Shown here one piece after another: positions 1 to 6,137 of a stretch of 6,481 nt of DNA. The DNA lies in contig JAPLMO010000323.1 of the NCBI GenBank assembly GCA_026386995.1, positions 1 to 6,481 of the forward strand. Reading direction: 5' to 3'. The translations under genes and the position numbers were made by a program. Positions within the stretch are counted from its first letter, which is position 1. Every line of letters begins with the position of its first letter. The notes beneath the pieces were generated by a model. The model made no database searches. It was not told where the DNA came from and saw only the letters and a program-made list of their open reading frames with translations. This stretch comes from Planctomycetota bacterium. GTDB lineage: Bacteria; Planctomycetota; Phycisphaerae; FEN-1346.

Positions 1-151
1 GGTGCGCGAGCCCGTGGCAAACGAACGCAGCAACCCTTTTCACATTGGAGCCCCCTCGGGGGCGTCTGAACGGCGTTCAATCGCCCCGTCCGGGGCTCGA
101 AAATGAAAGAACATGTGGGCATGGGCGCCGCTTTCCACGGGCTCGCGCACC
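1..151. repeat. Long inverted repeat with 17-bp perfect arms
   Basis: Positions 1-17 (GGTGCGCGAGCCCGTGG) are the exact reverse complement of 135-151. The 117 bp between them contain three consecutive small hairpins (annotated separately). The left arm begins at the first base of the window, so the arm may extend further and the true outer ends are unknown. No credible gene overlaps it. The layout fits a non-autonomous, MITE- or REP-doublet-like element or a structured intergenic RNA; the sequence alone does not decide. The arms are directly visible; the element class is inferred. Confidence 0.6.
48..98. repeat. Triple-hairpin, nested palindromic segment
   Basis: Three perfect hairpins sit in a row: 50-63 (GCCCCC/GGGGGC, 2-nt centre), 67-79 (TGAAC/GTTCA, 3-nt centre) and 83-96 (GCCCCG/CGGGGC, 2-nt centre), each separated by 3 nt. 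Their centres are evenly spaced at about 16.5 bp. In addition GAGCCCC (48-54) can pair with GGGGCTC (92-98), and the centre of that long stem coincides with the middle hairpin. The segment can therefore fold either as three separate hairpins or as one long stem. There is no T-run, so a simple terminator is unlikely. Confidence 0.5.
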
Positions 152-226
152 GTGGCTACTCACAATCGCCCGCAAGGGGCTCGTTATTGCACGCCCACGG
201 CAATGACAAACCCCGCCCGATTTGTG

Positions 227-255
227 TTGATATTTTCCAAGCCGCGCGGCAGGAT
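227..255 (+). promoter_or_regulatory. Weak candidate promoter for the 299-817 gene
   Basis: TTGATA at 227-232 matches five of six positions of a -35 box. At 17 bp spacing, CAGGAT (250-255) matches only three of six positions of a -10 box. The segment 152-283 is otherwise featureless non-coding DNA leading to the gene. This is a tentative call. Confidence 0.2.
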
Positions 256-298
256 TTTGCCTAACTAGCAGCCGAGGAGCCGAAAGGAGGGTGGCAGA

Positions 299-817
299 AT
301 GAGCGCAACCCATGACGCTTCGCAGCAGTCTCAGCCGAGCCGACGGGCACTTCGCATGTGGGCGGGGCTCTTGGTAGCCGTCTGGCTCCTCATCCAGATG
401 GCTGCCGTCATGTTCTCGTACGTTCAGTCGGCGAGCTTTCGAGAGCGGGAATACAGCAATCACAGATATCATGCCAACGACTTTGATCCTGCTGCCATCC
501 GCGCCGGCTACTGGCACTCTTCGACTGTAGCACTCGGAACCGCGGCACTGGCCACCGTTTTTATCGTGGGTGGCGTGGGCCTCGTTTTGGGCACCCCGTG
601 GGCATGGCGCATTCTTCTCGCAGGGAGCGTTTTGCAGATTCTCTTTACGATTGCCACGCAGCTTTGGCAGGCGACGCTTTCGGGAGATCTGCATGAGGGG
701 CCGTTGGCTGGCGGGTCGCTCGGCATCATTGGCGCTGTGATCGGAATTCTCCTCTGGAACGTAATCCCGGTGGGCATCCTGTTCCTGTCTGTGTCGGCGC
801 GCCCTACCGACCCTTGA
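299..817 (+). CDS. Small four-helix integral membrane protein, function unknown
   Basis: This 172-residue protein is not one I recognise. It has a short polar N-terminus (residues 1-19, rich in Ser and Gln) and four hydrophobic segments at about residues 20-42, 76-98, 100-123 and 140-165. The loop between the first two helices (43-75) is polar and aromatic, with several Tyr and His, and another short loop falls at 124-139. No catalytic motif or cofactor site is visible. The start is well supported: AAGGAGG at 284-290 lies 8 bp before the ATG. The gene stands alone, converging with the DD-peptidase gene downstream. Its codons use A or T at the third position clearly more often than the other genes here, which may point to a different origin or lower expression. 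The existence of the gene is confident; its role is unknown. Confidence 0.8.
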   Translation: MSATHDASQQSQPSRRALRMWAGLLVAVWLLIQMAAVMFSYVQSASFREREYSNHRYHANDFDPAAIRAGYWHSSTVALGTAALATVFIVGGVGLVLGTPWAWRILLAGSVLQILFTIATQLWQATLSGDLHEGPLAGGSLGIIGAVIGILLWNVIPVGILFLSVSARPTDP

Positions 818-837
818 GTTGCGCGTGGTTTTGCACG

Positions 838-878
838 GCGAGATTTCTCGCTTTGCCTCACTCGCTCGGAGTGGCAAA
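838..878. terminator. Possible bidirectional terminator between convergent genes
   Basis: Two hairpins lie between the stop codons at 817 and 913. The first, 838-851, is GCGAGA/TCTCGC with a TT centre and is followed by only three T residues. The second, 852-878, pairs TTTGC with GCAAA and CACTC with GAGTG, with a 2-nt bulge and a 5-nt loop. Position and structure suit transcript ends for both genes, but the T-tracts are too short for a firm intrinsic-terminator call. Confidence 0.4.
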
Positions 879-912
879 CGCGGTGGACGTTGCTCAGTCA
901 CCTGGTCAAATC

Positions 913-2511
913 TCAGTAATCGACCAACCTCAGGCAAACCTTATCCTGCGCCGTACGCGCCTTCCAAAGTTCGCCCCACGGCACATCGTTCATAAGGACC
1001 GAGAAGATGATCGTGCGGCCGCTCTTGGCCCGGACGTAGCCCGAAAGGGCGCTCGTGCCGAGGATGTACCCGGTCTTGCCGAACACGCGGCCCTCGGCGG
1101 GGGTGTTGCGCATGCGTTTCGAGAGGCTGCCTTCCTGGCCGGCGGCGGCAAGGGTCAGGACGAACCGCTCGCCGTGGCGCTGGAGCATCTGGCGGAGGAT
1201 TTCGGTGACGGCCAGCGCCGTCAGGCGGTTCTCCTTCGAGAGGCCCGAGCCGTCATCAATAACGCAGCCGTCGGAGGGGATGCCGCTCTCGGCCATCCAC
1301 CGGCGCGCCTCGGCCGTGCCGGCGGCCCAGGTGCCCTGATGCAGGGGCAGCGGCATCTCGACGGTCGGCGTTGCGGCATACGCGCCGAGAAGTTTCAACA
1401 TGCACTCGGCGTACAGGCCCTGGCTGCGCTTGTTGGCCACGGCCACGGTGGCGTCGAGGCGCGAGGTGTGGACGACGTCGGTCTCGAAGTCCGGCCGCGC
1501 GCGGCCTTCGACATCGGTCAGTTTCTCGCGGACCACGGGGCCGGCGACCGTGACGCCCTCTGCCCTGAGGGCCTCGGCCAGGGCCGACCCGAAGAACATC
1601 GTCGGGTTGACGACGGTGCGGAACTCGGTCGCCTCGGCCGCGCCGGTCCAGAACTTGCCCGCCAGGCGCAGGCGGACGGCCGCCCCCGGACCGGCAGCCG
1701 CAATCCGCGCGATGCTGAAACTGTGCTGGCCCTTCTCGGCGACCGAGAGGATCGTGCCGTCGACCTCGACGCCGCTGCCCGCCGGCTCGATTCTGACGAC
1801 GGCCGGCTCGCCGGCCTTGCCGGCGGCCACGCGGATGTTGACGCAACTGTCGTTCAGCACGAGCGCGGTCACGGGCGCCTCGTACCACTCGCCCCGCTGG
1901 TCGGCTGGCCAGTGCGGGTGCTGCGTAACGTCGTCGAAGAGCGAGTCGTCCAGGACGATGCGGCCGACGGCGCCTATGCCGCGCGCCTTCAGGACCTCGG
2001 CCCAGCGCCGAAACGCGCCGACGATGTCGCCGTTCCAGAATCTGCCGGAGAAGTTCGGGTCGCCGCCGCCGATGACCGCCAGGTCGTACTTGGCGTCGGT
2101 GCCGGCCGACGGTATGCGGCCGACGGTGGTGCGGATGCGCCAGTCGGGGCCTAGGCGGTCGAAGCAGGCTGCCGTGATGACGAGTTTCATCGTGCTCGCC
2201 GGGACCATCGGCTGGTCCGGCCGCACGGCGTAGAGCACTTCGCCCGGCTCTCCGGCGGCCATGATGCGGACGGCGACGGAGGTCTTGGCCAGGCCGGCCT
2301 CGGCGAAGATGCGGTCGAGGTCGGCCCGCAGGGCCTCGGCGGGAGACTTGGGCGGCTCGGGCGGCTTGGCCTCGGCCGGGGCCTTCGCTTCGGCGGACGG
2401 CTTGGCCTCGGGCGCGGCCTTTTTATCGGGTGCGGGGGCCTTGGCGCCCCACGCGGCCGACGACGCCAGGAACGCAACCGTCAAGGAAAGTGCAAGCAGC
2501 CGTATGCGCAT
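913..2511 (-). CDS. dacB: D-alanyl-D-alanine carboxypeptidase/endopeptidase, PBP4 type (peptidase S13), with altered SxN motif
   Basis: This is a low-molecular-mass penicillin-binding protein of 532 residues (E. coli DacB is about 477). The family removes the terminal D-Ala from peptidoglycan stem peptides and can cut cross-links in the periplasm. An export signal covers residues 1-22 (positive start, hydrophobic core, AWG before the likely cut), followed by an Ala/Pro/Lys/Glu-rich linker to about residue 57. The SxxK nucleophile motif is STMK (106-109), GGGDPN is at 148-153, the DGSGLSKENR block at 420-429 and KTG at 479-481. The SxN motif region reads S-Q-G at 363-365, followed by the expected LYAE, so the usual Asn is Gly. 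The spacing between the motifs is normal for the family. The ATG at 2511 is chosen because the signal peptide starts there and GAGG lies 10 bp upstream; a longer in-frame start at 2640 would bury the signal and read through the promoter. Family assignment is firm; activity is less sure. Confidence 0.93.
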   Translation of the reverse strand: MRIRLLALSLTVAFLASSAAWGAKAPAPDKKAAPEAKPSAEAKAPAEAKPPEPPKSPAEALRADLDRIFAEAGLAKTSVAVRIMAAGEPGEVLYAVRPDQPMVPASTMKLVITAACFDRLGPDWRIRTTVGRIPSAGTDAKYDLAVIGGGDPNFSGRFWNGDIVGAFRRWAEVLKARGIGAVGRIVLDDSLFDDVTQHPHWPADQRGEWYEAPVTALVLNDSCVNIRVAAGKAGEPAVVRIEPAGSGVEVDGTILSVAEKGQHSFSIARIAAAGPGAAVRLRLAGKFWTGAAEATEFRTVVNPTMFFGSALAEALRAEGVTVAGPVVREKLTDVEGRARPDFETDVVHTSRLDATVAVANKRSQGLYAECMLKLLGAYAATPTVEMPLPLHQGTWAAGTAEARRWMAESGIPSDGCVIDDGSGLSKENRLTALAVTEILRQMLQRHGERFVLTLAAAGQEGSLSKRMRNTPAEGRVFGKTGYILGTSALSGYVRAKSGRTIIFSVLMNDVPWGELWKARTAQDKVCLRLVDY

Positions 2512-2551
2512 GGTCACGAAACCTCTCTCCCCAGGATAATCCCGGCATAAC

Positions 2552-2580
2552 TGGACAGACGCGACAGGGGCGATTATAAT
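2552..2580 (+). promoter_or_regulatory. Sigma70-type promoter for the methyltransferase operon
   Basis: TGGACA (2552-2557, five of six) and a perfect TATAAT (2575-2580) are separated by the optimal 17 bp. The expected start is near 2587, leaving a leader of about 46 nt. Its -10 box overlaps the minus-strand -10 box within the palindrome GATTATAATC (2572-2581 region), so the two promoters cannot be opened independently. Confidence 0.7.
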
Positions 2581-2600
2581 CAGCCCGCCGGTGGTGTAAA
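2573..2600 (-). promoter_or_regulatory. Sigma70-type promoter for dacB
   Basis: On the minus strand, TTTACA (2595-2600, five of six matches to the -35 consensus) is followed after 16 bp by a perfect TATAAT (2573-2578). The expected transcription start is near 2566, giving a leader of about 55 nt to the ATG at 2511. The -10 box shares bases with that of the opposing promoter. Confidence 0.6.
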
Positions 2601-2632
2601 GCGCATGCGCGTAATCAATAAGGAAAGTTCCC

Positions 2633-3532
2633 ATGCCCAAAGAGGTTCCGGTCGGCCAGATCGTTCAGGGCGACGGCCTGGAGATCCTGCCGCAGTGGCC
2701 CGAGGGCAGCGTGGACCTGGTGTTCGCCGACCCGCCGTTCAACATCCGCTACCAATACGACAAGTACCGCGACGACCTTGCGCCGCACGAGTACCTGGAG
2801 TGGACCGAGAAGTGGCTCGACCAGTGCCTGCGGGTGCTGAAGCCCACGGGCACGTTCTGGATCGCCATCGGCGACGAGTACGCGGCCGAGATTCGCGTCA
2901 TGATGCGCCAGCGCGCCACGCTGCGCAACTGGGTCATCTGGCGGTACACCTTCGGCCAGTGCTGCAAAGGCAAGTTCAACCGCGGCCACGCGCACCTGTT
3001 GTACTTCGTCAAGGACCCGAAGCACTTCACCTTCAACGCCGACGCGATTCGCGTCCCGTCGGACCGGCAACTGAAGTACGACGACCTGCGGGCCAACCCC
3101 AAGGGCAAGTTGCCCGACGACGTGTGGACGTTCTCGCGCGTCTGCGGCACGTTCAAGGAGCGCGTGGGCTGGCACCCGTGCCAGATGCCCGTGACGCTGC
3201 TGACCCGGATCATCATGGCGTGCTCGAAGCCGGGCGACGTGGTTCTCGACCCGTTCGCCGGCAGCGGCACGACGCTCGTGGCCGCCGCGCGCCTGGGCCG
3301 CCGGTGGACCGGCGTGGAACTCTCAGAGCAGTACGCCGCCAACGCGATGGAACGCATCCGAACCGAAGGCGCAAAGCCGTGGCAGCCGGCGGCGCCGCCG
3401 CCCATCCTCCGCAAGTGGAAGCATCGCGGCCCGCCCCGCAAGGGCCGGCCGCGCAAGATCAGGCCGGCGGACAACCTCTTTGCGCCGCCCGACGACGAGG
3501 CCGCAGGCCGCGCCTCCGCCACAGGCACCTGA
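2633..3532 (+). CDS. Site-specific DNA methyltransferase, beta-class amino-methyltransferase (probably N6-adenine), with AT-hook-like tail
   Basis: This 299-residue enzyme should transfer a methyl group from S-adenosylmethionine to an exocyclic amino group of a DNA base. The catalytic motif IV is DPPF at residues 33-36, near the N-terminus. The middle (about 90-175) should hold the target-recognition region, followed by HPCQMP (181-186), the SAM-binding motif DPFAGSGTT (206-214) and WTGVELSEQY (225-234). This order, IV before I, is that of the beta class (CcrMI/HinfI-like). DPPF rather than SPP favours N6-adenine over N4-cytosine, but does not prove it. The recognition sequence cannot be read from the protein. 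The C-terminus (250-280) is strongly basic and contains an AT-hook-like core around GRP (269-277). AGGA ends 8 bp before the ATG. No restriction endonuclease gene is adjacent, so it looks solitary. It is the first gene of a probable two-gene operon. Confidence 0.92.
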   Translation: MPKEVPVGQIVQGDGLEILPQWPEGSVDLVFADPPFNIRYQYDKYRDDLAPHEYLEWTEKWLDQCLRVLKPTGTFWIAIGDEYAAEIRVMMRQRATLRNWVIWRYTFGQCCKGKFNRGHAHLLYFVKDPKHFTFNADAIRVPSDRQLKYDDLRANPKGKLPDDVWTFSRVCGTFKERVGWHPCQMPVTLLTRIIMACSKPGDVVLDPFAGSGTTLVAAARLGRRWTGVELSEQYAANAMERIRTEGAKPWQPAAPPPILRKWKHRGPPRKGRPRKIRPADNLFAPPDDEAAGRASATGT

Positions 3533-3548
3533 CAGGACCACGCTATCA

Positions 3549-4619
3549 ATGAACGCGTTTGCCATTCTTGCCGAGGAATCTGGCGCCGTGGCCCGGGCCG
3601 AGGACCAGATCAGCGGCGTCCTGAAGTTCATCCTCGACAACCCGTTCGCCATGGCGCTGACGATCATCTTCCTGATCGCCATCATTGCCGCCTTCGTGGC
3701 GGCCCGCAAACGCGACCGGTGCCTCAAGAAGTTCCGCGACTACCCCGTCACGCTCGTGCGGCAGGACGGCCGCATGCTCTGGGGACGGTTGCGCGTCTTC
3801 TCGAAGGGCCTGGAGTTGATCTATGCCCGCTCGGCCCAGGAAGCCGGCAAACGGTCGCTGCTCATCTATGAGCCGGAACTTGCCGGCATCCTGGCCGTCT
3901 ACCGGTTCGTCGACCGCCTCGACGCAAAGGAACACGCCTGGCAGGCCCGCCAGGCCGCGCTGCTGGCGCGTATGAAACTGCCGTATCGGACATGGCGCGG
4001 CATGCGCAACCTGTTCAACACGTTCCGCGACGCGGTCGTCCAGGCGATGGGCCTGACGCTCCAGCAGGCGGCGAAGGCGGCGCCCAATCCCCTGCTGACC
4101 GCCGCAGGCCAGGCGCCGATCACCACGCTGGGCAGCGCGCTGGGGACCGACTCTGGCTTCGCCTACGAACCGATGCTCGAGCAGTACATCGGCCTGCCGG
4201 TGGTCCTGGAACTGGCGAACCCCGCCGACGCGGGCAAGCCCCCGGTGGAATACCGCGGGGCGCTCGGCGAGTACAGCGACAAGTACATCCTCCTCGTCGG
4301 CGTGTCGCATCGGTTCACGGAGCGCATGGCGCTGGACGGCCCGGAAGCCTCGTTCGTGGAAAACCGCGTACGCGTGCGGCCGGCCGAAGGCAAACTCGTC
4401 ATCCAGAACCCGTCGCCGGCCGTCGTGCGCGTGGACGCGGTTGAGTGCGCCGGCGTCCAGCGCGAGATCAACGAGGCCGTCCCGCCCGGCGAGACGGCTG
4501 AAGTCACCCTGCCCGAGGGCGCCGGCGCCGAGGGCGCCGCGGTCATCCTCTCGTACGAGCGGACCTTCGACGTGATCGTGCCGCGATCCTGCGGCGCGGT
4601 GCGCCACGCAGGGGCGTAA
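3549..4619 (+). CDS. Single-pass membrane protein with large soluble domain, function unknown
   Basis: I do not recognise this 356-residue protein. A single transmembrane segment lies at about residues 33-51, directly followed by a basic stretch (RKRDR, 53-57). By the positive-inside rule this puts the long C-terminal part in the cytoplasm. Residues 60-125 look like a small mixed alpha/beta region, 125-175 are helical and basic/amphipathic, and 280-345 have a beta-rich, Pro/Gly/Val pattern suggestive of an Ig-like sandwich; these fold statements are inference. No enzymatic motif is visible. The ATG at 3549 is chosen because it is 16 bp after the methyltransferase stop, with AGGA at 3534-3537, and starts just ahead of the membrane segment. 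The frame is open further upstream to about 3480, but that would overlap the methyltransferase. The close spacing implies co-transcription with the methyltransferase; a functional link is unproven. Confidence 0.8.
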   Translation: MNAFAILAEESGAVARAEDQISGVLKFILDNPFAMALTIIFLIAIIAAFVAARKRDRCLKKFRDYPVTLVRQDGRMLWGRLRVFSKGLELIYARSAQEAGKRSLLIYEPELAGILAVYRFVDRLDAKEHAWQARQAALLARMKLPYRTWRGMRNLFNTFRDAVVQAMGLTLQQAAKAAPNPLLTAAGQAPITTLGSALGTDSGFAYEPMLEQYIGLPVVLELANPADAGKPPVEYRGALGEYSDKYILLVGVSHRFTERMALDGPEASFVENRVRVRPAEGKLVIQNPSPAVVRVDAVECAGVQREINEAVPPGETAEVTLPEGAGAEGAAVILSYERTFDVIVPRSCGAVRHAGA

Positions 4620-4670
4620 TTACTACTACAGCACCACTTCGGGATTTGCGCGGTGGGTCCGCCCAATTAT

Positions 4671-4834
4671 GTAGGGTGGGTGCTCTGCACCCACGCTGCT
4701 GTATTGGGGGGGCGTATCGCAAGCACGGGCGCCCACGCATGAGGCAACCGCGTCGGCGTGAATGTGGAGCCATCGCCCAACGTTTACAGCATAACGACAA
4801 CAGCATCAGCGTGGGTGCAGAGCACCCACCCTAC
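4671..4834. repeat. REP doublet (REPIN-like element) between convergent genes
   Basis: Two 28-bp perfect inverted arms lie at 4671-4698 and 4807-4834, 108 bp apart. Each arm itself folds: GTGGGTGC/GCACCCAC with a 3-nt loop (4676-4694 and 4811-4829). Each arm, read inward, begins GTAG immediately before the hairpin, which is the layout of REP sequences recognised by REP-associated tyrosine transposases (RAYTs). Two REPs in opposite orientation make a REPIN. The position, between the stop codons at 4619 and 4904, is typical. No transposase is in the window. The rest of this gap (4620-4670 and 4835-4903) shows no gene. Confidence 0.7.
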
Positions 4835-4903
4835 GTGAACGGCAATTCGGTAACAGCCCCGGGAGACCCGCCGCGCAAAACTTGCCTAAGTGGCGCCGGC
4901 GTG

Positions 4904-5980
4904 TTACAGATACCGATCCAGCCGGTGCTCTTTCAGTTTGGCGACGAGGTCGCGGACATGCTCGGCCTGTTCGCGGGTGGTCACGAGCGTGGCGTCGGGG
5001 GTCGAAACGATGATGAGGTCCCGCACACCCAGGGCCGTCACAAGGTGATCGCCGCCGGAATACAGGACGCAGCCGTTGGCGTCCATGGCCACGACGTTGC
5101 CCTCGCGGATGTTGGCATGCTCGTCGGCTGGCAGGTGGCCGCGCAGCACGCGCCACGTGCCCACGTCGTCCCACGCGAAGTGCCCCTCAACCACGCGCAC
5201 GCGGTCGGCCTGTTCCAGCACACCGTAGTCGATGCTGATGCGCGGCAGGCGCGGGAAGACGCCGGCCAGCGCGACTTCCATGCGGTCGGAGTCCAGGTCG
5301 GGCTCCAACTGCTTCAGGCCGTCGGCCAGTTCCGGCAGGCGGCGGCGGATGGCCTCCAGGATGGCGTCGGTCCGCCAGAAGAAGATGCCGCTGTTCCAGA
5401 AGTAATCGCCGGAATCGAAGTAGGCCTCGGCCACGGCCATCGACGGCTTCTCGTGGAAACTCGAGACCTCGTAAACGGTGGCGCCGTCCACCTGCTGCAC
5501 GGCGGCGCCGCGGAGGATGTAGCCGTACCCCGTCGCAGGATAGGCCGGGCGGATGCCGATGGCGTAGAGCGACGCCGGGTCGCCGTTTACGATGGCCTCG
5601 GCGTGCGAGATGCACTCGCGGAGGCCCTCGGCCGGCTGGATGATGTGGTCCGACGGAAGGCAGACGATCGTCTGGTCGCCGGCGCGTTTGCGGATGAGCG
5701 TTGCGGCCAGGCCGATGCACGGGGCGGTGTCGCGGATGCGCGGCTCAACGATGATATTCTGCGGGGGCAGGTCGCCGACCAGCCGCTGCGCGACCTCGCG
5801 ATGCTTGCGGTTGACGGTGACGATGATGTTTTCGGGCGGAATGAGCCCCTTTAGGCGATTGAGCGTTTGCGTCAAGAGCGGCGCGCCGCCCAGGATGCTC
5901 AGGAACTGCTTGGGGCACGTCGCCCGGCTGAGGGGCCAGAACCGGGTTCCCTCGCCCCCCGCCATAATGACGGCATACAT
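4904..5980 (-). CDS. manC: Mannose-1-phosphate guanylyltransferase (GDP-mannose pyrophosphorylase)
   Basis: The 358-residue enzyme makes GDP-mannose from GTP and mannose-1-phosphate in the cytoplasm, feeding glycan, exopolysaccharide or lipopolysaccharide synthesis. The nucleotidyltransferase signature GGEGTRFWPLSR is at residues 8-19 with PKQF at 23-26. Further family blocks are EPRIRDTAP (79-87), LPSDH (108-112, metal-binding Asp), ATGYGYI (149-155), FHEKP (175-179, sugar-phosphate-binding Lys), WNSGIFFW (195-202), SIDYGVLE (249-256) and WDDVGTW (270-276). The C-terminal cupin/phosphomannose isomerase domain of two-domain ManC proteins is absent, so this is the short form and isomerase activity must come from elsewhere. 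The ATG at 5980 starts right at the MYAVIMAGGEGTR opening, with GAGGAG 10 bp upstream. No other sugar-nucleotide gene is adjacent. The promoter seems to lie inside an upstream repeat element. Confidence 0.95.
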   Translation of the reverse strand: MYAVIMAGGEGTRFWPLSRATCPKQFLSILGGAPLLTQTLNRLKGLIPPENIIVTVNRKHREVAQRLVGDLPPQNIIVEPRIRDTAPCIGLAATLIRKRAGDQTIVCLPSDHIIQPAEGLRECISHAEAIVNGDPASLYAIGIRPAYPATGYGYILRGAAVQQVDGATVYEVSSFHEKPSMAVAEAYFDSGDYFWNSGIFFWRTDAILEAIRRRLPELADGLKQLEPDLDSDRMEVALAGVFPRLPRISIDYGVLEQADRVRVVEGHFAWDDVGTWRVLRGHLPADEHANIREGNVVAMDANGCVLYSGGDHLVTALGVRDLIIVSTPDATLVTTREQAEHVRDLVAKLKEHRLDRYL

Positions 5981-6035
5981 CGTCGGTAGTCTCCTCGTGG
6001 CGCCGAAGCCGGCGGCGCTAGTGTAGTGCCACTGA

Positions 6036-6065
6036 ATTATCGCACATTAAGGTATCGGGTGCCAC
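6036..6065 (-). promoter_or_regulatory. Extended -10 promoter for manC
   Basis: Reading the minus strand, TGCGATAAT (6044 down to 6036) is an extended -10 element: TG, one base, then GATAAT (five of six matches). A partial -35 box GTGGCA (6060-6065, four of six) lies 18 bp upstream. The predicted start near 6029 gives a leader of about 49 nt to the ATG at 5980. The -10 box falls inside the left end of the MITE-like element. Confidence 0.45.
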
Positions 6066-6137
6066 GGTTGCGCCGTTAAGCAACCGTGCCGTCGTTCGAC
6101 GCAGAGCACGGCTGCAAACAGCGCAGCCGTGGCACCC
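6057..6137. repeat. Nested double-hairpin palindrome
   Basis: The outer arms 6057-6073 and 6121-6137 are inverted repeats with 16 of 17 matches. Inside, CACGGTTGC (6063-6071) pairs with GCAACCGTG (6080-6088), and CACGGCTGC (6107-6115) pairs with GCAGCCGTG (6123-6131). Two similar hairpins thus face each other, as in a REP doublet, but with a different core from the 4671-4834 element. The stem differences between the two hairpins are compensated (T/A versus C/G), which suggests that folding has been conserved. Confidence 0.65.

Noticed and set aside
259..265. GCCTAAC resembling an integron attC inverse core site
   Set aside because: No matching GTTRRRY core with the required imperfect stem is found at a suitable distance, and no integrase is present.
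14..880. 10-bp direct repeat GTGGCAAACG at 14-23 and 871-880
   Set aside because: Ten-base matches are expected by chance in a window of this size, and the flanks do not extend the match.
77..937. Long minus-strand open frame over the first gene and upstream gap
   Set aside because: Its product is Arg/Pro/His-rich without domains, it runs across the hairpin region, and the plus-strand membrane protein with strong ribosome-binding site explains the stretch better.
814..2154. Long plus-strand open frame opposite dacB
   Set aside because: It is an antisense shadow of a GC-rich gene: low-complexity Ala/Gly/Arg/Asp composition, no motif, while dacB shows all its family blocks on the other strand.
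2512..2640. N-terminal 43-residue extension of the DD-peptidase to an ATG at 2640
   Set aside because: It would bury the signal peptide, overlap the methyltransferase start and read through the promoter pair.
3546..4607. 353-codon minus-strand frame opposite the membrane protein gene
   Set aside because: Arg/His/Asp-rich composition with no hydrophobic core or motif; the plus strand has a membrane segment and operon spacing.
2633..4619. A restriction-modification or phage-defence system built on the methyltransferase
   Set aside because: No nuclease, helicase or specificity subunit is visible, and the second gene has no defence motif; kept only as a hypothesis for the unknown partner.
4646..5854. 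402-codon plus-strand frame opposite manC
   Set aside because: It runs through the REP element and opposite a gene with unmistakable family signatures; shadow frame.
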